Below, one piece after another: positions 41,072 to 50,805 of a stretch of 64,000 nt of DNA (its first letter is position 1; every line of letters begins with the position of its first letter). The notes beneath the pieces were generated by a model. That model searched no databases, was not told where the DNA came from, and saw only the letters and a list, made by a program, of their open reading frames with translations. The DNA lies in the NCBI GenBank assembly GCA_017526785.1, contig JAFXQV010000036.1:1-64000 (forward strand). The letters are read 5' to 3'. A program made the translations under genes and the position numbers. The stretch is from Oscillibacter sp. Its GTDB lineage: Bacteria; Bacillota; Clostridia; Oscillospirales; Oscillospiraceae.

Positions 41072-43567
41072 TTACTCGAACAACGCATAGAAGGCACCGT
41101 TGCCGGAGGCGTACTTGTAATACAGTCCGCCGCAACGGTAGACGGCGCAACTGTCCGCCGCCATCATGAGTTGTAATGTCTCGCCGTTTTCGCCCGTGAG
41201 GGTCAGCGGGTCGTCGAAGGGACATTTTGTTATGGGCGTGGGTTCTGCGTCCCGCAACAGTGCCGACAGTTCCGACAACTTCTCCGGGTCTGATAGCGTG
41301 TACGTCCCCGGCTGTGTCGGCTCTCCGTGGTTCTCGACATGCGTCAGCGTCGCGTGGGACAGTTTCCCCAGTTCGGACACGCTCGACGCGTTCCCGCGCA
41401 GACGCTGTGAGACCAGTTGCATGAGCGCTTGGCGTAGGCCTTGCGCGGTGCCGATATTCGCGTCAATGTACGCGCTGGTATAGGCGTCGTAATAGAGCAG
41501 TTCGCGCAGTGCCAGCGGGTGGGCGTTGAGGTAGTCGCCGGGATTCGACGACGGCGACGGCTCCGACATGATTTCGTCAAACAGCGCGTCTATAATCGGC
41601 GTCGTGTCGATGTGCCAATGCTCGACGGCTTGTCGGTAAAGTTCCTGATTTTCCCAGAGAATGTAAGTTTGTGTGTCAAGCTCCCTGTCAGACAGGCTCG
41701 ACGGGAACTTGTCGCGAACGTCCGGCCAGTAGTCCGCGCCGTCGCGGGGTTCCCAGTAGTCGGAAAGCACGGGCGTTCCGTCCTCCATGCGGAATGTCAG
41801 CACGACGTGTCCGCTCCGCCCGCTGACGCTCTCAAAGCGTCCGTCGTGATAATCGAAGCTCTCCCATAGCGATATCAAGCCCAGTCTCACAGTCGACACG
41901 GCCGGCGTCCATTCCCCGCCCATGTCTGCGGCGTCCGGGAAAACGCTAAGTAACACATGACTTTCGGCGTCGAACGCGCCGGAGACGTGCCGGGGGCGGT
42001 TGTGTTCGATAATCGCGGCGCGTACGGCGGCTTCCAGCTCATCGGACAGCGCCTCGCCCTTGCGCGGCGCGGCGGCTATCGCGTCTGGGTTCGACGGAAC
42101 AAGCAACAGTCCCCCGGCGTCGGTCATGCGGAGTGTGCCAGTGACCAGCGGCGCGGGGTACGGGAGAATTGACCAGTTACTTTTCCACTGCCGCGCCACA
42201 AGGGCGTTGTCCTCCAAGGACAGGGTATAGTTGTAGTGCGTTCTGTCCTGCAACTCGCTGAGCCGCCCGGCCTTGTAGTCGTAGACAAGGATTCTTTCGT
42301 CAATGATTCCGGAACCGAAGCTGACCATAGAACAGAGTTCGGAGTAACCGTCGCCGTTCAAGTCGGAAAAGTACACGCTCCAGACGGGCATTCCCGAAAA
42401 GAGAACCGTTTCCACGCCGTCGGCGTCCGTGGCGCTGACCTGTTCCGGCGTCCAGCGGAACGTCACGCCCGGAAATTCAACGGATGTTCGTGTCTCCTCC
42501 AAGTTCGGCCAATTCGCGTCGGCGTCGTTGCAGACCCACAGTAACGGCTCTTTTCCGTCGCTGACAGCGGTATCCGGTTCCGTGGTTTGTGTGTCGGCAC
42601 CAAGTTCGACTGTTTCCGCGTCCGCGTCCGCGTCGACGGGGCGCGTCAGGAAGCACGCCGCCGCCGCGACGCATACGCACACCGCCGCGCAAGTCGCCCA
42701 AAACGCAGGCTTCCGGTAGCGCAACACGGCCTTGACGCGCTCTTTCACGGACAGTTCCCCGAACGCCAGCGGACACGCAACTTGTAATTTTTTCCAGTGC
42801 AGGCCGCATTGTAAAAGTGTTTCGGAGTAGGCCGCACGGCGCGGGGCGTCCATGTCGCGGATTGCGGCTTCGTCGCAGGCGAGTTCCATGTCACGGCAGA
42901 ACAGCGCGTACGACAGCCATACCAGCGGGTGGAACCAGTACAGGCAGGTCAACAGCCACGCGCAGAGCTTCCAGACATGGTCTCCGCGCCGGATGTGGGC
43001 GCGTTCGTGGGCGAGTACGCACGAGAGTTCGGCACCGGACAGCCCCGACGGGACGTAGACGCACGGCCGCACGATTCCGAGTACGAACGGAGAGGCGATA
43101 TCGTCACAAATTCGCACACCGTCCCGCAGTGTCAGCGAGGCCGCGACCACGCGCCGGAGTTTGCGGTAGCTGTACAGGCTCCAAGCCAACAGCGCGCAAA
43201 GTCCGGCACACCAGACCGCCGACAGAATTTGTGTCGGCGTCGGCGCGGACGCGGAAACGGGCGTCAGTGGTTCATGCGCGGGGACGGGATACGGCACAGT
43301 TTCCGGGAGAAACGCCGTGGCGGGTTCGGCGTCCGGCGGCGCGACATTTCGCGGCGCGGCGGCGGAAATCGTGGGCGTGTCGGGCATGAGGCTCAGCGGG
43401 CTTTCCGGCGCGTACGGACACAGTAACCGCACCGCCACAAGCGCCCACAGCACCAGTCGAAACGTTTTCGGCGCGCCGCGCAACAGGACGCGCAACAGCA
43501 CCACCACGCCAATCAGTACCGCCGCCCCCGTGGAACGTTCCAGCAGGTACAAAAATACACGTTCCAT
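41072..43567 (-). CDS. M56-family (BlaR1/MecR1-like) sensor metallopeptidase
   Basis: The 831-residue protein has four membrane helices in its first about 300 residues and the zinc motif HERAH (VLAHERAHIRRGD) near residue 185, as in BlaR1 and MecR1, which signal by cleaving a BlaI repressor. The C-terminal about 500 residues face outside. They contain no penicillin-binding SxxK/SxN/KTG set. One part (YFSDLNGDGYSELCSM) looks like an FG-GAP/VCBS unit. The ligand is therefore unlikely to be a beta-lactam. It overlaps the BlaI stop (TGATG). Confidence 0.92.
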   Translation of the reverse strand: MERVFLYLLERSTGAAVLIGVVVLLRVLLRGAPKTFRLVLWALVAVRLLCPYAPESPLSLMPDTPTISAAAPRNVAPPDAEPATAFLPETVPYPVPAHEPLTPVSASAPTPTQILSAVWCAGLCALLAWSLYSYRKLRRVVAASLTLRDGVRICDDIASPFVLGIVRPCVYVPSGLSGAELSCVLAHERAHIRRGDHVWKLCAWLLTCLYWFHPLVWLSYALFCRDMELACDEAAIRDMDAPRRAAYSETLLQCGLHWKKLQVACPLAFGELSVKERVKAVLRYRKPAFWATCAAVCVCVAAAACFLTRPVDADADAETVELGADTQTTEPDTAVSDGKEPLLWVCNDADANWPNLEETRTSVEFPGVTFRWTPEQVSATDADGVETVLFSGMPVWSVYFSDLNGDGYSELCSMVSFGSGIIDERILVYDYKAGRLSELQDRTHYNYTLSLEDNALVARQWKSNWSILPYPAPLVTGTLRMTDAGGLLLVPSNPDAIAAAPRKGEALSDELEAAVRAAIIEHNRPRHVSGAFDAESHVLLSVFPDAADMGGEWTPAVSTVRLGLISLWESFDYHDGRFESVSGRSGHVVLTFRMEDGTPVLSDYWEPRDGADYWPDVRDKFPSSLSDRELDTQTYILWENQELYRQAVEHWHIDTTPIIDALFDEIMSEPSPSSNPGDYLNAHPLALRELLYYDAYTSAYIDANIGTAQGLRQALMQLVSQRLRGNASSVSELGKLSHATLTHVENHGEPTQPGTYTLSDPEKLSELSALLRDAEPTPITKCPFDDPLTLTGENGETLQLMMAADSCAVYRCGGLYYKYASGNGAFYALFE

Positions 43568-43935
43568 CACAAAGCCCCCTTCCGGGCTTCGTCAATCATG
43601 CGGCGGATTTCGGCGGCCTCGGCGTCCGACAGCGGCTTCCGCGACAGGAACGCCGCCACAAACGCGGGCAACGACCCATTGTAGGTGTCGGTCACGAACT
43701 GTTCGCTCTGCGCGGCGTGGAACTCCTCGCGGGACAGTACCGCCGTCACCGTGCAGTGGTCATTACGGAACAGTCCCTTGTTGCACAGTTTGCGCAATAC
43801 CGTGTACGTCGTGGGCTTTTTCCATTGTAGTTCCCGCTCACAGATGCGCACCAGTTCCCCGGACGCTATCGGCGCGTTGTCCCACACGATGTCCGCGAAA
43901 CGCGATTCCACCGCGCCTAATGTGAATTTGTTCAT
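43567..43935 (-). CDS. BlaI/MecI-family repressor
   Basis: The 122-residue protein is a winged-helix repressor: LGAVESRFADIVWDNAPIASGELV and the recognition segment KKPTTYTVLRKLCNKGLF match BlaI. A C-terminal dimer helix includes LPAFVAAFLSRKPLSDAEAAEIRRMI. Its M56 partner presumably removes it by proteolysis. No beta-lactamase or PBP gene is adjacent. The start follows AAGGGGG. It is coupled to the M56 gene by overlap and sits behind a promoter that carries repeat elements. Confidence 0.93.
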   Translation of the reverse strand: MNKFTLGAVESRFADIVWDNAPIASGELVRICERELQWKKPTTYTVLRKLCNKGLFRNDHCTVTAVLSREEFHAAQSEQFVTDTYNGSLPAFVAAFLSRKPLSDAEAAEIRRMIDEARKGAL

Positions 43936-43969
43936 ACAAAGTCCCCCTTGCAAGTTTGATTGATTCCCG

Positions 43970-44011
43970 ATAAATCAACGTCAGTCTATCACAAATAAAT
44001 CAACCTGTCAA
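43970..44011 (-). promoter_or_regulatory. BlaI-type promoter with two candidate operator repeats
   Basis: On the minus strand TTGACA (44011-44006), a 17-base spacer and TAGACT (43988-43983). The decamer GTTGATTTAT occurs twice, 26 bases apart: inside the spacer (44005-43996) and just past the -10 (43979-43970). The second copy is half of a dyad, TTGATT-N7-AATCAA. This is a good candidate for autoregulation by the BlaI-type product. Confidence 0.65.
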
Positions 44012-44055
44012 GGGGAAATCGGGAAAATTCCCTCCGTCAAAATGTCCCGATTGCG

Positions 44056-46260
44056 TCACACCGTCAGAAACTTTTCCCGCGCCTGTTCGGGCGACGCCCC
44101 GAAAGCCCGGATAAAGTCCAGCATTTCCGGCGCTTCCTGATTCACCAGTGACATGTACTGCTCCCGGATGTCGTCCAGAAACGCGGCGGTTTCGGGGTGT
44201 CCGTCACGGTACACGGCTTCCCGCTTCTTCCGCAACAGCAGGAACTCCCACAACAGCGACTGATTCCCGCTCCGCAACAACTGCCGTTCGAGTAACATTC
44301 TGTGTTCCGCCATGCCCAGCGACAGCGCCAGAAACGCCGCTTTCCGCTCCCGCCGCTCTTCCGGCGTCGCCGACAGGTACATGTTTAAGAGGCCGTCCCA
44401 CTCCTTTTCGTCCTCGCTGTTCCAGTATTCGCCGACAAGCTCAAGTTCCGCCGGGTTAAGTTTGTCGAACTCGATTTCTTGCCCGTTCAGGACGTTTTCG
44501 GCGACCTGCTTTGTCAGTTGATTCAAACGCGGCTCGGCCTCCCGGCCGTACGCCCACAGAAACGCCTCCACGGCGGCATTGCCGCGCCGTTTCGACACCC
44601 GTCCGGCGCTCCATTCCAGCGGATAGGGCGGCGTAAGGCCTCCGGCGTTCAGGGCTTGCGTCAGCCTCTGCCGCACTACTCCCTCGTCAATCAGCGCCTC
44701 CGCGCCGTACGCGGTCAGCTCCTCATTGACGGCGGCGGCGTGTCCGGCGAGAAAGAACGCGATACCCTTTTTGTGTAGATTCCGGTAGAAGTGCAACAGT
44801 CTTTCCGCCGCGAACGAGTCCACGGACAGAACCCCCGTCACGACGACTACCGTTGTGTCGGGGCGGATTGCCGACAACAGCTCATTTTCAAAGCCGTCAA
44901 TCGTGGCGAAGAACAGCGGGCCGTTGAACTGGTACAGCACGGTATTCTGTATGGGGCGGGCGTGGGGCGTCTTTTTCAGGTCAAAGAAGCCCTCGTGTCC
45001 CTCCATGCACCCCAGAAAATAACTCGGCTGCGCGGACGCCTCCATGGTGAACGACGCGAACGACAGCACCACGCCCACAAGGACGCCCTCCGCGAGACCT
45101 AACATTTCGGCCGCGAACGCCGCCGCGAAAATCATAAAGTTGGCGCGGTCGATTTTCCAGAAACGCGCCGCAAGGTCGAACTCAAGGATTGTCCCCAGAG
45201 AGCCGATGACAATGCCCGTCAGCACCGGAACGGGCAGATAGGAGAGAATCGGCGTGCCGCAGAGCAGAAAGAGCGCCATAGTGGCACAGGCCGAAACGCT
45301 CATCCACTGGCTCCCGACGCCTAATTTGTTGGCGCGGTTGCTCCGCGACAGGCTCCCGATAACCGGACTGCTTCCGAACAGCGCCGCCGCCAGATTCCCC
45401 GCGCCGTACGCTAACATTTCGCGTTGTTTGTCGACGCGTTCCCCGTGACGCCGGGCGAACTCGCCCGTAGACACGAGCGTTTCCGCCGCGATAACCAGCG
45501 CCACGGCAAGGGAATCAATTATCAGCGCTTCCGTGTGGCGCGACAGGCACGACCATTCCGGCACAATCAGCGGGGGCAGTCCGGCGGGGATACCCCCGAC
45601 AAGCGCCACGCCGTAGCGGTCAAAGCGGAAAACCGCGTTTGCCGCGATTCCCAGTATCATCATGACCACGGACATACTGACTTTCGCCTGACGCCGCCCC
45701 GCTAAAATGGCAAGTATCGTCACGGCACCCAGCGCGAACGACAGCGCGTGAAAACGCGCCGTCTCCCGGAACAAATGCGCCAGCAGAACCGGGGCGCGTC
45801 CGCGTGTCACCGTGCCGCCGAAGAGCCGCGGGAACTGCGTCAGAATGACCACCGTTGCAATACCGGTCACGCACCCGCCCAGCACCGCTTCCGACACGAA
45901 CTTTGAGAAGCGTCCGCCGCCCAACAGCCAGAACAGCGTCAGCCACAGCCCCACAAGGCACGTAATCACCGCCATGACGGCGGGGGCGCGGGAACCTCCG
46001 GGCGCTGCGCCTAATTCGGGCAGAAGCGTCGCCACGAGCGCGGCGGGCGCGGCGTCGACCCCGAACACGATACGCGGCGAACTCGTCAGCAGACTGTACG
46101 CCAGCAACGGCAACAGCGAACCGTAGAGGCCGTACTGCGGGGGCAGTCCGGCGACCTGCGCGTAGCCCATGGAAAGCGGTATCGAGAGCAGCGCAATCAC
46201 GACGCCGATACCGAGGTCACGCAAGAGGGCGCGGCGGTCTCGCGTGTGAAACTGTTCCAT
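44056..46260 (-). CDS. SulP-family anion transporter with STAS domain
   Basis: The 734-residue protein has the SulP membrane core: IPLSMGYAQVAGLPPQYGLYGSLLPLLAY is the typical first block, with about 12 helices to residue 400. A STAS domain (about 440-560) includes FATIDGFENELLSAI and VVVTGVLSVDSFAAERLL. A further helical C-terminal region of about 160 residues, rich in Glu and Arg, is unusual for SulP. The substrate could be sulfate, bicarbonate or another anion. AGGAGG sets the start. It is the last gene of the run beginning with the GH3 genes. Confidence 0.9.
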   Translation of the reverse strand: MEQFHTRDRRALLRDLGIGVVIALLSIPLSMGYAQVAGLPPQYGLYGSLLPLLAYSLLTSSPRIVFGVDAAPAALVATLLPELGAAPGGSRAPAVMAVITCLVGLWLTLFWLLGGGRFSKFVSEAVLGGCVTGIATVVILTQFPRLFGGTVTRGRAPVLLAHLFRETARFHALSFALGAVTILAILAGRRQAKVSMSVVMMILGIAANAVFRFDRYGVALVGGIPAGLPPLIVPEWSCLSRHTEALIIDSLAVALVIAAETLVSTGEFARRHGERVDKQREMLAYGAGNLAAALFGSSPVIGSLSRSNRANKLGVGSQWMSVSACATMALFLLCGTPILSYLPVPVLTGIVIGSLGTILEFDLAARFWKIDRANFMIFAAAFAAEMLGLAEGVLVGVVLSFASFTMEASAQPSYFLGCMEGHEGFFDLKKTPHARPIQNTVLYQFNGPLFFATIDGFENELLSAIRPDTTVVVVTGVLSVDSFAAERLLHFYRNLHKKGIAFFLAGHAAAVNEELTAYGAEALIDEGVVRQRLTQALNAGGLTPPYPLEWSAGRVSKRRGNAAVEAFLWAYGREAEPRLNQLTKQVAENVLNGQEIEFDKLNPAELELVGEYWNSEDEKEWDGLLNMYLSATPEERRERKAAFLALSLGMAEHRMLLERQLLRSGNQSLLWEFLLLRKKREAVYRDGHPETAAFLDDIREQYMSLVNQEAPEMLDFIRAFGASPEQAREKFLTV

Positions 46261-46296
46261 GTAAAAGCCTCCTCTCAAATTTGCGCTTACGGAAAG

Positions 46297-46321
46297 CCCT
46301 CCCCCGACACCGGGAGAGGGA
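46297..46321 (-). terminator. Hairpin after sstT
   Basis: CCCTCCCCCG and CGGGAGAGGG pair on either side of ACAC, just beyond the sstT stop. The minus strand continues CTTTCC, a poor T tract, so this is a weak terminator. Confidence 0.5.
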
Positions 46322-46338
46322 CATTTTCTCCTATCTGT

Positions 46339-47604
46339 TCAGATATCCAGTTTCCGCGTACCGCCGAGGAAATACGGCAGTTCCTTTCCCTCTTTTTCCC
46401 AGTGCGTGTACTCCGAAATCGCCGCAAAGAGTACGTCGCCGGACGAATTGAGCATGGTTTCCACGCTGTCCTGAATGACGCCGATAATGAAGCCCACGCC
46501 CACGACCTGCATTGCAACGTCGTTGGAAATCTCGAACAGAGAACAGGCCATAGGAATTAGCAGTAACGAGCCGCCCGCGACGCCCGACGCCCCGCACGCC
46601 GCCATAGTCGCCAGCAGGCTGAGTATCAGCGCTGACGGAAAGTCGACGGCGATTCCGACCGTGTTTGCCGCCGCCAGCGTCATGACGGAGATGGTCACGG
46701 CGGCACCGTCCATGTTGATAGTCGCGCCGAGCGGGATGGACACGGAATACGTCTCGCGGTCAAGCCCGAGGCGTTCGCACAGCGCCATATTCACGGGGAT
46801 GTTGGCGGCGGAACTGCGCGTGAAAAACGCCGTGATTCCGCTTTCGCGCAGGCACCGGAACACGAGCGGGTAGGGGTTCCGGCGCAGACAGATAAACGCA
46901 ATCAGCGGGTCGACGACCAGCGCCACGAACGCCATACAGCCCACGAGCAACACCAACAGTTTGCCGTACGTGGTGAAAATGCCGAGGCCGTTTGTGGAGA
47001 CCGTGTTAAAGACAAGCCCCATAATGCCGAACGGCGCAAGGTTGATAATCCAGCGCACAACTTGCGACACGGCGTCGGAGAGGTTCGACAAGACCGCCTT
47101 TGTGGCTTCCGTCGCCACGGTTTTGAGTGCCAGTCCGACGACGACCGCCCAGAGCAGAATTCCAATATAGTTCGCGTTGACAAGCGACGCCACCGGGTTG
47201 GCGACGATGTTCATGAGCAGATTGTGTACGACTTCGCCGATACCGGACGGCGCGGAGGTCACGTCGGGGATTTCGGCTAACGCGAGTGTCTGCGGGAAGA
47301 GGTAGCTCCCGACGACGCCAGTCAGCGCGGCTAAGAACGTACTCACGACGTACAGCGCCAGCACGAGGCCAAAACGGCGGTTCATGCCTTGCGAACTCTG
47401 GACTAAGGCGCTCATAATCAGCACAAAGACCAGAATGGGGGCAATGGCCTTCAACGCGCCCACGAACAAGTCCCCGAAAATCGACAGCCACGACGCCTCC
47501 GGCACCGCTAAGCCCAGTACAGCGCCGATAACCAGTCCCGCCGCGATACGAAATATCAGGCTGAACTCGTTGTAAAGTTTCACCAGTTGTCTGATTGTTT
47601 TCAT
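46339..47604 (-). CDS. sstT: Serine/threonine:sodium symporter SstT
   Basis: A 421-residue member of the dicarboxylate/amino-acid:cation symporter family. The first block ALKAIAPILVFVLIMSALVQS, the loop AFFTRSSAANIPVNMALCERLG, the sodium-site stretch SIPLGATINMDGAAVTISVM and GVAGGSLLLIPMACSLF match SstT. It imports serine and threonine with sodium. The start at 47604 follows AGGAGA. It lies 83 bases after the GtrA-like gene on the same strand. Confidence 0.94.
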   Translation of the reverse strand: MKTIRQLVKLYNEFSLIFRIAAGLVIGAVLGLAVPEASWLSIFGDLFVGALKAIAPILVFVLIMSALVQSSQGMNRRFGLVLALYVVSTFLAALTGVVGSYLFPQTLALAEIPDVTSAPSGIGEVVHNLLMNIVANPVASLVNANYIGILLWAVVVGLALKTVATEATKAVLSNLSDAVSQVVRWIINLAPFGIMGLVFNTVSTNGLGIFTTYGKLLVLLVGCMAFVALVVDPLIAFICLRRNPYPLVFRCLRESGITAFFTRSSAANIPVNMALCERLGLDRETYSVSIPLGATINMDGAAVTISVMTLAAANTVGIAVDFPSALILSLLATMAACGASGVAGGSLLLIPMACSLFEISNDVAMQVVGVGFIIGVIQDSVETMLNSSGDVLFAAISEYTHWEKEGKELPYFLGGTRKLDI

Positions 47605-47687
47605 TTTGGGGGTCTCCTCTCTTTCTGAATGGGGCTTGCACGGCACTTTCCGCGCAAGCCCGTTGTGTCACTGTGCGGAAAAGGATT

Positions 47688-48275
47688 TTATTTCGCGGGT
47701 TCAGGCGTTTTTTCGCCCCAGCCGGGGGAAAAGATAGTCTTGTCCACGGCGAAAATAATCACCATAGCCACGCCGCCCGTGACAACCGTCGTGACAATGC
47801 TTTGCACGGTGTTCCGGAGCGCGGCGTTAGAAATCAGGGCAATGGCCACGGGGTTCCACACGCACGTGAACAGGTTCATGACCAGAAACACAACGACAGT
47901 CGCCGCCAGATGTGCCAGAATCTGCGGCGGGAGCGGCCCGTGACTGCGGAAGGTCACATTCCGCTGCAGGGGGAAATTGATACACTCCCCGAAGAAAATA
48001 GCGGTCAAGTTGGCAAGCGTAAAGGCCAGTCCGCCGGCGGCGAGGTCGTTGCCCACGATGGCAAGGCTGAAATCCACCCCGAACAGGGACACGGGAATCC
48101 CCGGCCAGAGCCATTCCGTGTCGCCCACCATCCCCCGGTACATGCCCGGCAGGAAAATCAGCAACAGCGCCTTGATACCCGTGACGACGTAACTGAAAAT
48201 CAGAAACAGTCCGCCCTCCCGAATCCACTTGGCGGCGGCGGGGTGCTTTTCAACAAAGTTATTCCAGAATTTCAA
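47688..48275 (-). CDS. GtrA-like membrane protein
   Basis: The 195-residue protein has four hydrophobic helices: about 20-42, 70-98, 122-145 and 155-178. The motif ECINFPLQRNVTFRSHG between helices resembles the short conserved N(F/Y)xxxxxWxF segment of GtrA proteins, which help move lipid-linked sugars across the membrane. I take TTG 48275 as start because AAGGAGG lies nine bases upstream. No ATG lies at the right place. It follows the cytoplasmic GH3 gene. Confidence 0.75.
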   Translation of the reverse strand: MKFWNNFVEKHPAAAKWIREGGLFLIFSYVVTGIKALLLIFLPGMYRGMVGDTEWLWPGIPVSLFGVDFSLAIVGNDLAAGGLAFTLANLTAIFFGECINFPLQRNVTFRSHGPLPPQILAHLAATVVVFLVMNLFTCVWNPVAIALISNAALRNTVQSIVTTVVTGGVAMVIIFAVDKTIFSPGWGEKTPEPAK

Positions 48276-48304
48276 TGTTAAGAGCCTCCTTATTATCAGG
48301 CGTC

Positions 48305-48331
48305 CCCACCCGGCGAACGCCGCCGGATGGG
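48305..48331 (-). other. Hairpin between the GH3 and GtrA-like genes
   Basis: CCCACCCGGCG and CGCCGGATGGG form an 11-position stem with one mismatch in the 67-base gap. No T tract follows, so it may be a processing or stability element rather than a terminator. Confidence 0.4.
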
Positions 48332-48342
48332 AATATGTGTGG

Positions 48343-50769
48343 TTACTCCATGGACTTGGCCTTCTTGGACACTTTCCGCTGTTTGAAGTAGCCGGAAATA
48401 ATCTTGCCCAGCCCCTGAAAGAACGCGATTGCGTGTCCGTTGACAATCGTCAGAATGCCCTCGCACATCTCCTGCGACACCATGCCGCCCGTCATTTTCC
48501 CGATTCCACGGAAAGGCATGTTGTAGACAAAGATAATGTTCAAGTCGGGCTTGCCCTTCTTCATGCTCCGGTTGAGAAGCGCGGTCATAATCTTGTAGGC
48601 GATACGCGCCTTGATACTCCGGGCGTAGTACAACTGGCAGATGGCGTCGTTCATGCCGATGGTGCCGCTCCAGTGTCCGTCGGGAATCGGGCGGCCTAAC
48701 AGGGTCTCAAACTCGCGGTCGGGAACGTCCTCGATTTCGCCGGAGAAGTACGCCGGAATCTGACTGCGTTCGCACGGTTCGGGGGCGTGGGTGCCGTCTA
48801 CTGCGATTTCGCCCCTTAGTTTGATATCCGCCACGGACGAGCCAATCAGCACGCCGTATTCCCCGCCGTCAATCTCAAACTGGTTTGTCTTGACGTTGAA
48901 GTAGCGGAAAGCCTTGTCGTCAAAAGGAATCGTCACGGACTTGCTCTCCCCGGCTTTGAGAAAGACTTTCTGGAAACCCTTCAATTCCTTGGTGGGGCGG
49001 TACACGGACGGCGTTTTGGCGCTGATATAAAGCTGTGCGACTTCCGCGCCGTCGCGGTCTCCGGTATTTTTGAGGGTGAATGTCGCGCCGTCTGCGGTCA
49101 CGGACAAGTCCGAATACTCGAACGTGGTATAGCTCAGTCCGAAGCCGAACGGGAACAGAACGGGCTTTTTGACGGTCTCGAAGTAGCGGTAGCCGACGTA
49201 AAGCCCCTCGCGGTATTCGACGGTTCTTTCCTGCGCGGGGAAGTAGGGCGCGGAGGGAACGTCGTGGTATTTCAGGGCGTAGGTCTCGGAGAGCTTGCCG
49301 GACGGGTTGACCTCGCCCATGACGGCGCGCAGAATCGCCGCCGCCCCGGCCTGCCCGTGCAGACAGCCGTGAATCATGGCCTTACAGCGCGACAGCCACG
49401 GCATTTCGACCGCCGAACCCGCCGCCATTATCGCGACAATGTTCCCGTTGACGTTGGCAAGCGCATTGATTAAGTCTGTCTGGCTGCGCGGGAGCTTCAT
49501 GTTCGGGCGGTCAAGGCCTTCCGACTCGCTGATTTCGTCCAGCCCGATGTACAGCAGCACGACATCGGCCTTTTTGGCCAGTTCGACCGCCTCATTTAAC
49601 ATGTCGCGGTCTCCGGGACCCGTGCGGGGGTAGCCCTGCGCGTAGCCGACGACATCCAGCCCGGTTCCGGCGATAATGTCCATGGCGTTGTCAAGCCGGG
49701 TACAGTTCACGACCGACGACCCCGCGCCCTGATAGCGGGCGTTCTTGGCGAACTCCCCGATAACCGCCGTTTTCGTTCCGGGTTTCAGGGGCAGAATGTT
49801 CTCATCATTCTTTAAAAGTACCAGCGATTCCTCGGCGGCCTTCCGCGCCATAAGGTGGTGTGCCTCCTTGTCGAACGGCTTGCCCTTCAACTTGTCGACG
49901 GCCTCGCGGGTGGACAGTATCACGTCGAGCAGTTCGTCAAGACGCTGGTCAATGACTTCCTCGGAGATTTTCCCGGCCTTGACGGCGGCTATGAGTTCCT
50001 CGTCGCTGTCACCGCCTGTGGTGGGCATTTCCAGATGTGCGCCCGCCCGGACGCCCTCGACATGGTTGTTAGACCCGCCCCAGTCGGAGACCACGAAGCC
50101 GTCAAAGCCCCAACTGTCGCGGAGGATTTCCTGCAGCAAATGCGGGTTCTCGTTGGCGTACGTCCCGTTAATCATGTTGTAGGCCGCCATGATAGATTTT
50201 GGGCGCGCCTCCCGGACGGCGATTTCAAACGCGGTCAGGTAGATTTCGCGCAGTGTGCGCTCGTCCACAATGGAATCCGACGCCATGCGGCGGAGTTCCG
50301 TATTATTGGCGGCAAAGTGTTTCGGGCAGGCGGAAACGCCGTTGGCCTGAATGCCGCGGATATACCCGGCGGCCATTTTGCCCGCAAGGTACGGGTCCTC
50401 GGAAAAATACTCGAAGTTCCGCCCGCAGAGCGGGTTACGCTTGATATTCATGCCGGGGCCTAACAGCACGCAGACATCCTGCGACGCGGCCTCCTCGCCC
50501 AGACAGCGCCCGATTTCCTCGCCTAAAGACGGGTCCCATGAATTGGCAATCGTGGCGGCTGTCGGGAAACACGTTGCCGGGAGAGAGCCGTTAAGCCCTA
50601 ACTGGTCTCCGGCTCCCTCCTGTTTGCGCACACCGTGGGGGCCGTCGGCCATGGTCATGCCGCCGATATTCAGGCGCTTCAGACTTCTGCTCTCCCAGAA
50701 GTCTTTCCCGGAGAAAAAGTAACACTTCTCCTCAAGGCTCATCTGCGAAATCAAATCCTGATGTTTCAA
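48343..50769 (-). CDS. Family 3 glycoside hydrolase (beta-glucosidase type), cytoplasmic
   Basis: The 808-residue enzyme has the standard order: TIM barrel (about 1-330), alpha/beta sandwich (about 340-560) and fibronectin III-like domain (about 590-660). The nucleophile Asp is in FVVSDWGGSNNH (about residue 229). KHFAANNTELRRM and the ADGPHGVRKQ entry block are typical of beta-glucosidases. A last helical segment (about 700-808), with no catalytic motif, is a feature of some gut Firmicute enzymes. It has no signal peptide. The start is TTG 50769, eight bases after GAAAGGAG. Confidence 0.93.
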   Translation of the reverse strand: MKHQDLISQMSLEEKCYFFSGKDFWESRSLKRLNIGGMTMADGPHGVRKQEGAGDQLGLNGSLPATCFPTAATIANSWDPSLGEEIGRCLGEEAASQDVCVLLGPGMNIKRNPLCGRNFEYFSEDPYLAGKMAAGYIRGIQANGVSACPKHFAANNTELRRMASDSIVDERTLREIYLTAFEIAVREARPKSIMAAYNMINGTYANENPHLLQEILRDSWGFDGFVVSDWGGSNNHVEGVRAGAHLEMPTTGGDSDEELIAAVKAGKISEEVIDQRLDELLDVILSTREAVDKLKGKPFDKEAHHLMARKAAEESLVLLKNDENILPLKPGTKTAVIGEFAKNARYQGAGSSVVNCTRLDNAMDIIAGTGLDVVGYAQGYPRTGPGDRDMLNEAVELAKKADVVLLYIGLDEISESEGLDRPNMKLPRSQTDLINALANVNGNIVAIMAAGSAVEMPWLSRCKAMIHGCLHGQAGAAAILRAVMGEVNPSGKLSETYALKYHDVPSAPYFPAQERTVEYREGLYVGYRYFETVKKPVLFPFGFGLSYTTFEYSDLSVTADGATFTLKNTGDRDGAEVAQLYISAKTPSVYRPTKELKGFQKVFLKAGESKSVTIPFDDKAFRYFNVKTNQFEIDGGEYGVLIGSSVADIKLRGEIAVDGTHAPEPCERSQIPAYFSGEIEDVPDREFETLLGRPIPDGHWSGTIGMNDAICQLYYARSIKARIAYKIMTALLNRSMKKGKPDLNIIFVYNMPFRGIGKMTGGMVSQEMCEGILTIVNGHAIAFFQGLGKIISGYFKQRKVSKKAKSME

Positions 50770-50805
50770 GTTCTCCGCTCCTTTCAAATCCGCTGATTTA
50801 CCGCG

